DNA from: Bradyrhizobium glycinis
Lineage (GTDB): Bacteria; Pseudomonadota; Alphaproteobacteria; Rhizobiales; Xanthobacteraceae
Reading direction: 5' to 3'
Assembly (NCBI RefSeq): GCF_016031655.1
Contig: NZ_JACCHQ010000001.1
Coordinates: forward strand, 1-64,000
Length of the DNA stretch: 64,000 bases
Shown here: positions 38,823-47,144 of the stretch, in pieces
How positions within the stretch are numbered: position 1 is the first letter of the stretch
Layout: each line of letters begins with the position of its first letter
Notes under the pieces: model-generated
What the model was told of the DNA's origin: nothing
The model's input: only the letters and a program-made list of their open reading frames with translations
Database searches by the model: none
Program-made: the position numbers and the translations under genes

Positions 38823-39785
38823 TCAGAACCCGTAGAGCCGCGCCGGATTGTCGACCAGGATCTTCTTGCGCACCTCGGCATCCGGTGCCCACACCGGCAG
38901 CTGGTTGAGCAGGCGGCCGTCGTCGATCTGGTAGAGCGGCGCGATGTCGGTGGGCTTGCGGCCCTCGACGCGGCTCGAATCCGGATGCGGCCAGTCGGTG
39001 CCCCAGACGATGCGGTCCGCATTGGCCGCGATCAGCGCGCGGGCATAGGGCACCATGTCCTGATAATCCGGCGCGAGCTTCGACGAGCGATAAGCGCCCG
39101 AGATCTTCACGTAGGCCTTGCCGGACTTCACCAGCGCGACGAGATCGGAGAAGCCCGGCTGCTCCAGGCCGAGCGAAGCCTCGAGACCGCCGAAATGGTC
39201 GAATACGACCGGCACCGGCGCCGTGTCGACGAGGTCCTTGATCGCGGAGATCATGGCGAGCGTGGTGTAGAGCTGCACGTGCCAACCGCGCGCCTTCATG
39301 CGCTCGACGGCGGCGGTGAAACGCGGGCGGCCGACATTGGGGTCGTTGACGCCGCCGGTCGCCAGATTGAGGCGGATGCCGCGGAAGCCGTCCTGGTGCA
39401 TCGCATCGAGCGCGCTCTCCGGCGTCTTGTCGTCGATCACGGCAACCCCGCGCGCGGTCGCGCCGCGCGCCTTCATGCCGAACAGCGTGGAGGAATTGTC
39501 GGTGCCGTAAACGCTCGGCGTCACGATCACCACGCGCTCGATATGCAGTGCCTTGTGCAGTGCGGCCATTTCTTCCGGCGAAGCCGGCTCCGGCGTATAG
39601 ACGCGCCCGGCGAAGAACGGAAACTTTTCGACATCGCCGTGAATGTGTGTGTGGCAGTCGCAGGCATGCGCCGGGACGTCGAAATTGATCGGCGTCGCAG
39701 GCTGCGCGGCGCGGGCATGGGCTTTGCTGGTCATGGCTACTCCGGCCGCAAGGGAGGCAAGCAGGACGCTGCGTCGGCTGAGCAT
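38823..39785 (-). CDS. exported TIM-barrel amidohydrolase (2-pyrone-4,6-dicarboxylate hydrolase-like)
   Basis: A 320-residue amidohydrolase_2-type protein. The N-terminus SRRSVLLASLAAG followed by a hydrophobic run and AHARA suggests Tat or Sec export. The metal-binding HxH motif is CDCHTHIHGD at about 43-52, with later His/Asp in VFDHFGG and VWGTDWPHPD. The pattern resembles LigI-like lactonases, but those are cytoplasmic, so the substrate is open. Convergent and almost abutting the RND permease gene. Confidence 0.86.
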   Translation of the reverse strand: MLSRRSVLLASLAAGVAMTSKAHARAAQPATPINFDVPAHACDCHTHIHGDVEKFPFFAGRVYTPEPASPEEMAALHKALHIERVVIVTPSVYGTDNSSTLFGMKARGATARGVAVIDDKTPESALDAMHQDGFRGIRLNLATGGVNDPNVGRPRFTAAVERMKARGWHVQLYTTLAMISAIKDLVDTAPVPVVFDHFGGLEASLGLEQPGFSDLVALVKSGKAYVKISGAYRSSKLAPDYQDMVPYARALIAANADRIVWGTDWPHPDSSRVEGRKPTDIAPLYQIDDGRLLNQLPVWAPDAEVRKKILVDNPARLYGF

Positions 39786-39832
39786 GGTTTCTCTCCCGGT
39801 TTGTTTTTTATCGGCGAGTTGAGAATATCACA

Positions 39833-40390
39833 TCAGCCGGGCAGCCGCTCCGCTTCGCTGCATAGCTGCTCGACAAGGTCCGCAAGCGGACGTGAGCCGT
39901 CCACGCGCACGACCGGGCAGGGCAGGCTCGAGAGCCACGCTTCGTGCTTGGCGAGACTGCGACCTTCGCGATCGCCGGCTTCGTAATGGGAGGCCCATTC
40001 GACGAAGTCTTCGGTTTCGGCATGGCGCCATCCGCCCGGCGCGACGGCATCAGCGCCGAAATGGGCGGCCTCGCGGGCGCGCAATCGTTTCATCCGGATC
40101 TCGCGCGGCGCGGTCACGAAGACGACGAGGTCGAAGTACGAAACGAGCTCTTCGCCCCAGCCGGTGACGGACCCGCTCAGCACCCAGTCGAGGCGCGGCA
40201 AGAACATCTCGCGCATCAGGCGCAAGCGGTCAGCGGCCGGGCGGGGGGTCTGATAGGGCGGCACGGTCGGCAGCCAGAAATAGTCGTCGGTGTCGTGATG
40301 CGGCAACGCCAGCTGGCCCGCGAGGGCGCGACCGAGCGTGGTCACGCCGGAGCCTGAGGCTCCCATCAGATGGATGCGGCGGCTTTTCAT
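39833..40390 (-). CDS. P-loop NTPase, adenylate kinase-like
   Basis: A 185-residue protein. The Walker A variant is GASGSGVTTLG near residues 10-20 (Val in place of the usual Lys-preceding Gly/Lys, so the lysine is missing). DTDDYFWLP is the substrate or lid region used by FLAR/adenylate kinase-like proteins, and VVFVTAPREIRMKRLRARE is the usual arginine-rich LID segment. Small-molecule kinase activity is possible but the missing P-loop lysine (GVTT rather than GKTT) makes this uncertain. Monocistronic. Confidence 0.8.
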   Translation of the reverse strand: MKSRRIHLMGASGSGVTTLGRALAGQLALPHHDTDDYFWLPTVPPYQTPRPAADRLRLMREMFLPRLDWVLSGSVTGWGEELVSYFDLVVFVTAPREIRMKRLRAREAAHFGADAVAPGGWRHAETEDFVEWASHYEAGDREGRSLAKHEAWLSSLPCPVVRVDGSRPLADLVEQLCSEAERLPG

Positions 40391-40473
40391 ATGAACAACC
40401 TGAGCTTGGCCGAAGGCGTGGGAACGGCTGGCAAACGGCGATCGGACGTATGAGGGCGACTCGTAGCGCTCGT

Positions 40474-40827
40474 TCAGGCGGCGCGGCGGCGCCTTGACGT
40501 CCGCCCGCTTGTCGTAGGTTGGGCCGACAAGGTCAGGCCCAACGCGCCGACGATGCGCATGACCGTGCCGAACTCGGGATTTCCTGTCTCGCCGAGGGCC
40601 TTATACAGACTCTCCCGGTTCAAGCCGGCTTTTTTTGCGATCGTGCTCATGCCGCGCGCACGTGCGACGAGCCCAAGCGCGTCACGCACGAAATCGGCAT
40701 CGCCAGTCTCTAGCGCAGCCGCGATATAGGCCGCCTGACGCTCCTCTGTATTGAGATAGTCGGCGGCATCGAAGCGCGTCGTCCTGGATGCCGTTTTCAA
40801 CGTCGATTTTGCTGCCTTTGGCATCAC
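40474..40827 (-). CDS. addiction-module antidote protein (HTH, HigA/TIGR02684 type)
   Basis: A 117-residue antitoxin. The middle and C-terminal part is a helix-turn-helix of the Xre type used by this family (RARGMSTIAKKAGLNRESLYKALGETGNPEFGTVMRIVGALG). An N-terminal FDAADYLNTEERQAAYIAAALETGD is characteristic of TIGR02684 antidotes. It is the second gene, overlapping the toxin stop by four bases, i.e. the reversed toxin-first order. A basic tail RTSRRRRAA ends the protein. Confidence 0.9.
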   Translation of the reverse strand: MMPKAAKSTLKTASRTTRFDAADYLNTEERQAAYIAAALETGDADFVRDALGLVARARGMSTIAKKAGLNRESLYKALGETGNPEFGTVMRIVGALGLTLSAQPTTSGRTSRRRRAA

Positions 40828-41123
40828 AATGTCTCCGCTAGTTGCTGGGCTAGCTTGATGTCGTGTCGTTGCGTGCCCTTGTCGCCGCCGCAGAGCAGGA
40901 TCATGATCCGCGGTCCGCGTTGCATATAGTAAATCCGGTAGCCCGGGCCGTAGTCGATGCGCATTTCCCGGACATTGCGCCCGACGCTTTTGCTGTCACC
41001 GGGGTTGCCCATCTCCATGCGGCGAATACGGACGGTGATCCGGGCAACCGCGCTGGCGTCCTTGAGGCGCTTCAGCCACTCCGAAAAATGTTCGGTTTGC
41101 CTAACCTCGACCATAAGCTGCAT
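40824..41123 (-). CDS. RelE/ParE-superfamily toxin (HigB/TIGR02683 type)
   Basis: A 99-residue toxin. The sequence pattern FSEWLKRLKDASAVARITVRIRRME, then GDSKSVGRNVREMRIDYGPGYRIYY, then LLCGGDKGTQRHDIKLAQ is the TIGR02683 addiction-module killer family, a RelE-fold mRNA interferase relative. It precedes its antidote in the operon. A small inverted repeat just upstream of the start (41125-41142) could be the operator. Confidence 0.9.
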   Translation of the reverse strand: MQLMVEVRQTEHFSEWLKRLKDASAVARITVRIRRMEMGNPGDSKSVGRNVREMRIDYGPGYRIYYMQRGPRIMILLCGGDKGTQRHDIKLAQQLAETL

Positions 41124-41124
41124 C

Positions 41125-41142
41125 TGTAGTCCATAGGCTACA
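41125..41142. promoter_or_regulatory. candidate operator upstream of RelE-type module
   Basis: TGTAG TCC ATA GG CTACA: 5-bp arms extended by CC/GG with one bulge, immediately upstream of the toxin start. Position fits autoregulation, but the arms are short. Confidence 0.35.
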
Positions 41143-41227
41143 AAATGTCAACGAGGCCTGAAGGTTGTGGCGGCAGGTCGAGATGGCGATGCGATATGGT
41201 TGGGCTTGGAGGCGCTGCGCGCAGGGG

Positions 41228-42658
41228 CTACTGCCCCGATGGCGTGCGCAGGCCGTGCCAGGCGTCGCGGACCTGGTGATAGTGCACCTCGGGCAGGTAA
41301 TCCGGCGTGTTCAGATTCAGCGTCTTGACATCGAGATGGCCGATGGCGCTGAGCAGCGTGTAGGAGGCGATCACGCGGTCGCGTTGCGCGCCGATCAGGC
41401 GGGCCTTGGCCTGGATCAGGTCGGCCTGCGAGTTCAGAACGTCCACCGTCGTGCGCTGGCCGCCAGCTGCCTCGCGCTGCACGCCCTGCAGCGCGACGGT
41501 GGCCGCCTTCACCTCGGATTCGGAAGCCGAGACCGTGATCTTGGCGCCTTCATTGGCGACCCAGGCGCTGATCGCCGCCGTGCGCGCCTGGTTGCGCACC
41601 TGGTCGAGCACGAGGCGGCTCTGCGCCGTGATCTCCTTGGCCTGCCGGGTCTGCGCCGCGGCCTGGCCGCCGTCGTAGATCGGCGCGGTGACGTTGGCGA
41701 CGATCGAGGCCTGGTCCTCGGCGAAGGTACCGAGCGTCGGGTCGTTGTTGCGGCTCTTGCTGGCGCTGCCCTGGATGGTCGCGCTCGGCAGCAGCGTGCC
41801 CTCGGCGATGCGGATGTTGGTGGAGGCTACATCGACGTCGAAGCTGGCGGCCATCACCGCCGGATGCTGGCGGATCGCCATCGTCATGGCGTCCTCGCGG
41901 CTCTTCGGCAGATAGCGGTCGACGGCCTCGGCAGGCCTGAGCTGCGACGGCGCATTGCCGATCACTTGCGCATAGGTGGCCTGGCTGACCGCAAGCGCGA
42001 CCTCGGCCGCGTTGAGATCGGCAAGGCCACGATTGAGGCGGGCCTCGGCCTGCGCGGTGTCGGTGGGCGTGACGTCGCCGGCATTGAGCCGGCGCTGGGT
42101 GACGGAGAGCGTCTCGCGCAGGAAGGCGACGTTGGAGCGCTGTGCCTCGACCAGCGACTGGTTGGCGAGAACGTTGGTGTAGGCGGTGACCGCATCGAGC
42201 AGCACGCCCTGACCGACATTGCGCAGTGCCTCGCGGCCCGACTGCACCTGGAGCTCGGCGGCCCGCACGCCGTTGGCGGTGCGGAAGCCGTTGAACAGGC
42301 TCTGCGTCACGGTGACGCCGATGATCCAGGGCTTCAGATTGCCGGTCTGGATGGTGTTGTCCGGCAACAGATTGCGCACCGATTGCAGGCCGGCGCTGAG
42401 GCTCGCCACGATCTGCGGCCGGTAGCCGGCCAGCGCCTGCGGCACGTTCTCGTCGGTGGCGCGCTGGCGCGCACGCTCGGCATTGAGCTGCGGATTGGTC
42501 TGATAGGCTTTTGCCAGGGCTTCCGGCAGGGCTTCGGCCCATGCCGCGGAGGGAAGGGCGCACGAGAACGCCAGCGTGGTCCATGTCGCAAGCACATGAC
42601 CCGCGCCCGATCGACGTCGCGTCACCTCGCGACCAGCTCTGGCGGTACGCCCAATCAT
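41228..42658 (-). CDS. TolC-family outer-membrane efflux/secretion channel
   Basis: A 476-residue protein. The ATG at 42658 gives a signal peptide (HVLATWTTLAFSCAL...SAAWAE) and then EALAKAYQTNPQLNAER, the usual TolC start. Two repeats of the OEP family follow, with long coiled helices (about 150-230 and 350-430) and a C-terminal RTTVDVLNSQADL, a conserved TolC segment. TypeI-secretion TolC proteins end in a similar way. It is alone here and may serve the CzcBA pump 4 kb upstream or other exporters; there is no direct evidence of pairing. Confidence 0.92.
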   Translation of the reverse strand: MIGRTARAGREVTRRRSGAGHVLATWTTLAFSCALPSAAWAEALPEALAKAYQTNPQLNAERARQRATDENVPQALAGYRPQIVASLSAGLQSVRNLLPDNTIQTGNLKPWIIGVTVTQSLFNGFRTANGVRAAELQVQSGREALRNVGQGVLLDAVTAYTNVLANQSLVEAQRSNVAFLRETLSVTQRRLNAGDVTPTDTAQAEARLNRGLADLNAAEVALAVSQATYAQVIGNAPSQLRPAEAVDRYLPKSREDAMTMAIRQHPAVMAASFDVDVASTNIRIAEGTLLPSATIQGSASKSRNNDPTLGTFAEDQASIVANVTAPIYDGGQAAAQTRQAKEITAQSRLVLDQVRNQARTAAISAWVANEGAKITVSASESEVKAATVALQGVQREAAGGQRTTVDVLNSQADLIQAKARLIGAQRDRVIASYTLLSAIGHLDVKTLNLNTPDYLPEVHYHQVRDAWHGLRTPSGQ

Positions 42659-42845
42659 GTAATCCCGCTTAACCCCGGCTGTCCGCCCCCGCCGACGATG
42701 GCCTCTTAACTGTTTAGCCAGCCGAGGTCCCGCAGGCAAACTGCCGCGGGCAAAACCCCCATGTATTCCGTGCTTGTTGCAGGCGCGTCACAGGATGTGT
42801 GCGAGAAAGCGCCAGAGCCTTACACTGGCCTGACCGGCGTGTGCG

Positions 42846-43625
42846 CTACCGGTTCTTGTTCACCGGCTTGCGCTTCTCGATGAACGCCGCCATGCCCTCC
42901 GAGCGATCCTCGAGCGCGAATGTCGAATGGAACAGGTTGCGCTCGACGCTCATGCCTTCGGAGAGCGTCGTCTCGAAGGCGCGGTTCACCGCTTCCTTGG
43001 CCATCGCGGCCGCAGGGCGCGACATCGCGACGATCTTCTCGGCGGCCGCCATGACTTCGTCCATCAGCTTGTCGGCGGGCACGATGCGGCTGACGAGGCC
43101 GCTTCGCTCCGCTTCCGCCGCGTCCATCATCCGGCCGGTGAGGCAGAGGTCCATGGCCTTGGACTTGCCGATCGCGCGCGTCAGCCGCTGGGTACCGCCG
43201 ATGCCGGGAATGGTGCCGAGCGTGATCTCGGGCTGGCCGAACTTCGCAGTGTCGGCGGCGATGATGAAATCGCACATCATGGCGAGCTCGCAGCCGCCGC
43301 CGAGCGCATAGCCGGCGACCGCGGCGATGGTCGGCTTGCGGCAGCGCGCGATGCGGTCGCCGCCGATCGCGGCGAAATCCTCGGAGAACATGTCGATGAA
43401 GCCCTTGGGCTGCATCTCCTTGATGTCGGCACCGGCGGCAAAGGCCTTCTCGTTGCCGGTCACGACGATGCAGCCGATGGCGTCATCGGCCTCGAGATCG
43501 TCGACCGCTGCGGCGATTTCGCGGAAGACGCCGAACGAGAGAGCGTTGAGCATCTTCGGCCGGTTCAGCTTCACGATGCCGACCGCACCGATGCTCTCGA
43601 CGATGATGTGTTCGAACGTGCTCAT
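42846..43625 (-). CDS. enoyl-CoA hydratase/isomerase (crotonase family)
   Basis: A 259-residue crotonase. The start is supported by GGTGGAG. The oxyanion hole is formed by [11 protein letters not shown] and [13 protein letters not shown]. Catalytic glutamates of true hydratases are expected in the segment [29 protein letters not shown]: Glu is present in CEL and in QPEITLG. It therefore fits a classical short-chain enoyl-CoA hydratase, as used in beta-oxidation. Monocistronic by spacing. Confidence 0.93.
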   Translation of the reverse strand: MSTFEHIIVESIGAVGIVKLNRPKMLNALSFGVFREIAAAVDDLEADDAIGCIVVTGNEKAFAAGADIKEMQPKGFIDMFSEDFAAIGGDRIARCRKPTIAAVAGYALGGGCELAMMCDFIIAADTAKFGQPEITLGTIPGIGGTQRLTRAIGKSKAMDLCLTGRMMDAAEAERSGLVSRIVPADKLMDEVMAAAEKIVAMSRPAAAMAKEAVNRAFETTLSEGMSVERNLFHSTFALEDRSEGMAAFIEKRKPVNKNR

Positions 43626-43694
43626 GCTCCACCCACGCTTTTGATTGAGCGGGCAATGTGCCCGCTGGCGCGGATGCCTTCAAGGGGGCCGGAG

Positions 43695-43725
43695 GCCGGG
43701 ACGCGCGCGCGGGTCGCGTCCCGGC
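43695..43725. other. strong GC hairpin between two minus-strand genes
   Basis: GCCGGGACGCG, nine bases, CGCGTCCCGGC: a perfect 11-bp stem just beyond the stop of the gene at 43737. No U-run follows on the minus strand, so it is more likely an RNA-stability or rho-associated structure than a simple intrinsic terminator. Confidence 0.6.
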
Positions 43726-43736
43726 GGAACCAGCCA

Positions 43737-44390
43737 TCAGGCCATGAACATGCGCGCGGCGGAGGCCAGGGTCAGCAACGTGCCGACGCCAATGAAAATC
43801 TTGCCGATCAGGGAGCTCTGGTCCCACGCCGAGCTCTGCTGGGCGCTGGCCATCACCGGCGCCGGCCGCGGCTGCGCCTCAGTTGCGGCGATCACCGCCT
43901 TCTGCGGCGGCGGGGTCTCCTGCAAGGCGCGATCGATGTCGTTGAGCTGATCGGGCGCGACGACCTGGCTTTCGGGGTTCTCGGCGTTGGTATTACCGGC
44001 GGCTGCCTGGATGTTGTCGTTGGCGCGGTTCGTCATCGCGGCCGCGGCCGCGGCAGTCGGCGCATCGGCGAGCTGCGCATTGGCGTTGGCGACCGCCGGG
44101 GCCATCTGGCTCGAGGCCGGGACCTGATTGTCGGTCTTGTCGTTCTTGGCCTCGTCGGGCTTGGCCACTGTTTCCTTCTTGTCGGCCTTGTCCTCGGATT
44201 TCTGCACCGTCTTCTTGCCGTCGGTGCGGCGCGAGTCGTGGCGCCGGTGCTTGGGCGTATCGGCCCCCTTGTCCGCGCTCTCCGATTTGTTGCCTGCGGC
44301 CGAGTTCGGCGCCGCTTGTGCGACGCCCCCGGACAGCAGGAAAAGCCCGGCCAAAACGATCAGGGCCGCGCGCGTGCTGGCTTTCATCAT
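43737..44390 (-). CDS. exported low-complexity protein with C-terminal anchor
   Basis: A 217-residue protein. Residues 1-26 form a signal peptide (ALIVLAGLFLLSG...AQAAP). The middle is highly charged and Ala/Lys/Asp/Gln-rich (about 30-165), predicted disordered. A hydrophobic helix near the C-terminus (LIGKIFIGVGTLLTLASAARMFMA) could anchor it in the membrane. No family recognised. It could be a periplasm-spanning or regulatory protein, but nothing in the neighbourhood says which. Confidence 0.65.
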   Translation of the reverse strand: MMKASTRAALIVLAGLFLLSGGVAQAAPNSAAGNKSESADKGADTPKHRRHDSRRTDGKKTVQKSEDKADKKETVAKPDEAKNDKTDNQVPASSQMAPAVANANAQLADAPTAAAAAAMTNRANDNIQAAAGNTNAENPESQVVAPDQLNDIDRALQETPPPQKAVIAATEAQPRPAPVMASAQQSSAWDQSSLIGKIFIGVGTLLTLASAARMFMA

Positions 44391-44605
44391 GTCGACGATC
44401 TCCCCAATTCCGCCCGTCCCGGCAGCGAACAGAGACCCCGGGGCGTGACGACAGCGCGGCAGAAAATGGGAATCTTCGGGCTACACCCGCCAAAAACGCG
44501 GCAAACCCCCTCGCGCAGCCGCCCGCCCGATGCAGGACGCACCGATCGGTGTTATGAGCCGTCCCAGATGTTTGCGGCCGCATCGGTCGCGCGGCCCGGA
44601 TCTTG

Positions 44606-44621
44606 ATCACGAATTCGTGAT
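44606..44621. promoter_or_regulatory. perfect 16-bp palindrome upstream of ECF/NrsF operon
   Basis: ATCACGAA/TTCGTGAT lies 61 bases before the sigma factor start. It looks like a dimeric-repressor site; no regulator gene is adjacent. Whether the sigma factor autoregulates is not visible. Confidence 0.45.
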
Positions 44622-44681
44622 ATGCTTGGTGCCCGCGTAACAAATTGAAAGAGCGGCCGAATTGCATGGTGAGGGGCGCGG

Positions 44682-45227
44682 GTGCGCGGACGTGAGGACG
44701 AATGGACCGGCCTGATGCGGTCGGCCATGGCAGGCGATGATGCAGCGTATCATCGTCTGTTGAAGGCAGTCACGCCGGTGCTGCGGGCCGCCGCGAGGCG
44801 TGGCTTGGCGCGGGCAGGTCAGCCGCCCGACCAGGCTGAGGATATCGTGCAGGAGATTCTGTTGGCGGTGCATCTGAAGCGGCATACCTGGGACAGCGAA
44901 GCCCCCTTCGCGCCCTGGCTGTTTGCGATCGGCCGCAACAAGCTGATCGATGTGCTCCGGCGGCGCGGCAGGCGCGTGTTCGTCAATATCGACGATTTCG
45001 CCGAGACGCTGCCGGGCGAGACGCCGCAGGAGACCGCTTCGGCCGGCGAGGTCGCCGTCCAGCTCGGGACCCTGCCGCAGCGTCAGCGCGACGTGCTGCA
45101 ATCGATCGCGGTCGAGGCCGCTTCGATCAAGGATACGGCGGCAAAGCTGTCGATGAGCGAGGGTGCGGTCCGGGTCGCGCTGCATCGCGGACTTGCGGCG
45201 CTGACGGCAAAATTGCGGGACCATTGA
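44682..45227 (+). CDS. ECF sigma factor (NrsF-associated)
   Basis: A 181-residue sigma-70 ECF protein from the GTG at 44682. Region 2 is visible (DQAEDIVQEILLAVHLKRHTW, then PFAPWLFAIGRNKLIDVLRRR) and region 4 (LPQRQRDVLQSIAVEAASIKDTAAKL, then SEGAVRVALHRGLAAL). The stop overlaps the start of the NrsF-type anti-sigma gene by four bases, so the two are coupled. In Caulobacter the equivalent pair (SigF/NrsF) responds to heavy-metal stress; I infer a similar role. A perfect palindrome lies upstream (44606-44621). Confidence 0.92.
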   Translation: MRGREDEWTGLMRSAMAGDDAAYHRLLKAVTPVLRAAARRGLARAGQPPDQAEDIVQEILLAVHLKRHTWDSEAPFAPWLFAIGRNKLIDVLRRRGRRVFVNIDDFAETLPGETPQETASAGEVAVQLGTLPQRQRDVLQSIAVEAASIKDTAAKLSMSEGAVRVALHRGLAALTAKLRDH

Positions 45228-45868
45228 TCATGGACACCGATCAACTCATTCGCTCGCTCGCGGCCGACAACGCGCACCGTGCCCCACGCGTCGGCGCCGT
45301 GCTGATCATGGCGCTGCTGGTGGCCGCGCCCTTGTCGATCCTGATCTTCGCGACATTCCTCGGCGTGCGCGCCGATGTCATGAGCGCCATGCGCAATCCG
45401 TTCTTCGACACGAAGTTCGCGGTGACGTTGTCGCTCGCAATCCCCGCCATCATCGTCAGCCTGCATTTGTCGCGTCCGGAAGCCCTGCTGCGCGGCTGGG
45501 GCTGGCTGCTGCTGCTTCCCGTCGGGCTGCTCGCGGTGGCGATCGGCAGCGAGGCGATGATGGCGCCAGCCATGCCGATGACCATGCGGCTGATGGGCAA
45601 GAACTCCAGGGTGTGCCTGGTCGCGATCCCCGCTATGTCGCTGCCGCTGCTTGCGGGGGCGCTGTTCGGCCTGCGCCACGGCGCGCCGTCCCGCCCCGCT
45701 CTCGCCGGAGCGCTCGCCGGGCTGGTGTCGGCAGGACTTGCGGCGACCCTCTATGCCTCGCACTGCACCGACGATTCCCCTCTGTTCGTCGCGACCTGGT
45801 ACACGCTCGCGACCGCGCTGGTGACGGCGATCGGCGCAGCGGTCGGATCGAAGGTGTTGCGGTATTAG
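45224..45868 (+). CDS. nrsF: NrsF-family (DUF1109) membrane anti-sigma factor
   Basis: A 214-residue protein with six hydrophobic segments and a short cytoplasmic N-terminus (MDTDQLIRSLAADN), as in NrsF/DUF1109. Two cysteines, C131 and C181, stand in loops or TM ends where, from memory, Caulobacter NrsF has its conserved metal-sensing pair. It would hold the ECF factor encoded just upstream. The stop codon TAG is formed where a RIME-like repeat begins (45868), so the C-terminus may have been set by that insertion. Confidence 0.88.
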   Translation: MIMDTDQLIRSLAADNAHRAPRVGAVLIMALLVAAPLSILIFATFLGVRADVMSAMRNPFFDTKFAVTLSLAIPAIIVSLHLSRPEALLRGWGWLLLLPVGLLAVAIGSEAMMAPAMPMTMRLMGKNSRVCLVAIPAMSLPLLAGALFGLRHGAPSRPALAGALAGLVSAGLAATLYASHCTDDSPLFVATWYTLATALVTAIGAAVGSKVLRY

Positions 45869-45967
45869 AGCATGATCCGGAAAAGTGTGTAGCGGTTTTC
45901 CGAAAAGATCATGCTCAAACAATAACCTAAAGCGCGATGACGATTCATCCTAATCGCATCGCGCTTT
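45868..45967. repeat. RIME-like mosaic element (family D), full copy
   Basis: Two palindromes: GAGCATGATCCGGAAAAG...CTTTTCGGAT-type arms ending GATCATGCTC (45868-45916), and AAAGCGCGATG...CATCGCGCTTT (45929-45967). The same two-palindrome design is at 60154-60252. The organisation matches the Rhizobium-specific intergenic mosaic elements (RIME1). It lies between convergent genes. Confidence 0.88.
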
Positions 45968-45977
45968 AGCGCCGGCT

Positions 45978-47081
45978 TCACGCCGCCGGCGTCGCGTGCA
46001 ACTGCATGCGGTGGAAGCGCAATACCTGTTGCGCGGTCGATGAGCGCAGCGCCTCATAGGTGTCGCGCAGCTTCAGCATGTCGGTCTGCGACCCCCCGGA
46101 GAGCTTCTCGCGCAAGGCGATGATGGCGCGCACGCTCGACCATTGCATGCCCGCGGCCTTGGCGAGGATCATCACGCCTTCGGTGCGGCTCTCGATCATC
46201 ATGGTCTCGGCGGTCTCGACCGCGATCCCTGCGAGTGCGGCCAGCGCCGCATTGGTCTCGTCGAACTTGCCCTGCTCGGCAAAGGTGGCGACCTGGAGCT
46301 CGGTGAGACGGCCGTCCTCGTGCAGCGACTTCACCAGCGCGCGAGCCATTTCCGTCTGCTTGGTCCTGGCGACGGCGCGAACCCGTTGGGCCGCTTCCTC
46401 GACGGCCCTCGACACCTCGTCCGCGAGCTCGGGATGCGCGGCCGCGAGCTTCCTGCGCACGCTCGAGGATGCCTTGGCGACCAGCCTCAGATAGTGATGG
46501 CGCGGCAGGTCGGGCCGCAGGCCGATGCAGCTGGCGAGGTCGTCGTCGCGCTCGGCGCGGACCACGAGGTCGGCGAGACTCTCCTCCGAGAACCGCGCGC
46601 CCGGATTGCCGACGGTCGACTGCACCACGTCCTCGTTGCCCCGCGCCACCAGCACGTCGGTCAGCGCTTCCGACAACGTCCGCCGCAGCGAGATCGCCTT
46701 GAGATGCGCCTGGCCCCTGGTGTGCGCGATCTCGACCAATATTGCTTCGTCCAGCCGCTCCGACTTCGACAGCACGGGGCCGGAGACCTCGATCACCTCG
46801 TCGAGCGCGAGCGTGCGGATGATCTGCGGCGGCGCAGCCGCGATCGGCGCGAGCCGTTCGGCGAGCAGCGCTTTGGCCGACGTCTCGATCTGCTCGATCA
46901 GGCACTGGAACACGTCGTCGAACACGCGAATCTGGTCGTCGGAATAGTCGACCGCGTTGCCCACGAAGAGATCGGTGACCCGGCGCAGCGTCTCCACCCG
47001 ACGCGCGACGGTCCCGTGCGAGAGGGCAGCCTGCAATTCCTCGATCAGGTTTTCGGATGGTCTTGCGGAATTGGATCTCAT
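45978..47081 (-). CDS. DUF2336 protein
   Basis: A 367-residue soluble all-helical protein. The layout matches DUF2336: ENLIEELQAALSHGTVARRVETLRRVTDLFV at the N-terminus, then repeated helical elements, ending in MQWSSVRAIIALREKL. AGGACAG precedes the start. The family is common in alphaproteobacteria and often found near signalling genes; its biochemical role is not established. The diguanylate cyclase gene lies 63 bases upstream on the same strand and may share its transcript. Confidence 0.88.
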   Translation of the reverse strand: MRSNSARPSENLIEELQAALSHGTVARRVETLRRVTDLFVGNAVDYSDDQIRVFDDVFQCLIEQIETSAKALLAERLAPIAAAPPQIIRTLALDEVIEVSGPVLSKSERLDEAILVEIAHTRGQAHLKAISLRRTLSEALTDVLVARGNEDVVQSTVGNPGARFSEESLADLVVRAERDDDLASCIGLRPDLPRHHYLRLVAKASSSVRRKLAAAHPELADEVSRAVEEAAQRVRAVARTKQTEMARALVKSLHEDGRLTELQVATFAEQGKFDETNAALAALAGIAVETAETMMIESRTEGVMILAKAAGMQWSSVRAIIALREKLSGGSQTDMLKLRDTYEALRSSTAQQVLRFHRMQLHATPAA

Positions 47082-47144
47082 TGCTCTGTCCTGGAGCGTT
47101 CGGCCCGGCAGCGGCTTCTGTCGTGCCGGAGGAAAATGGATCGG

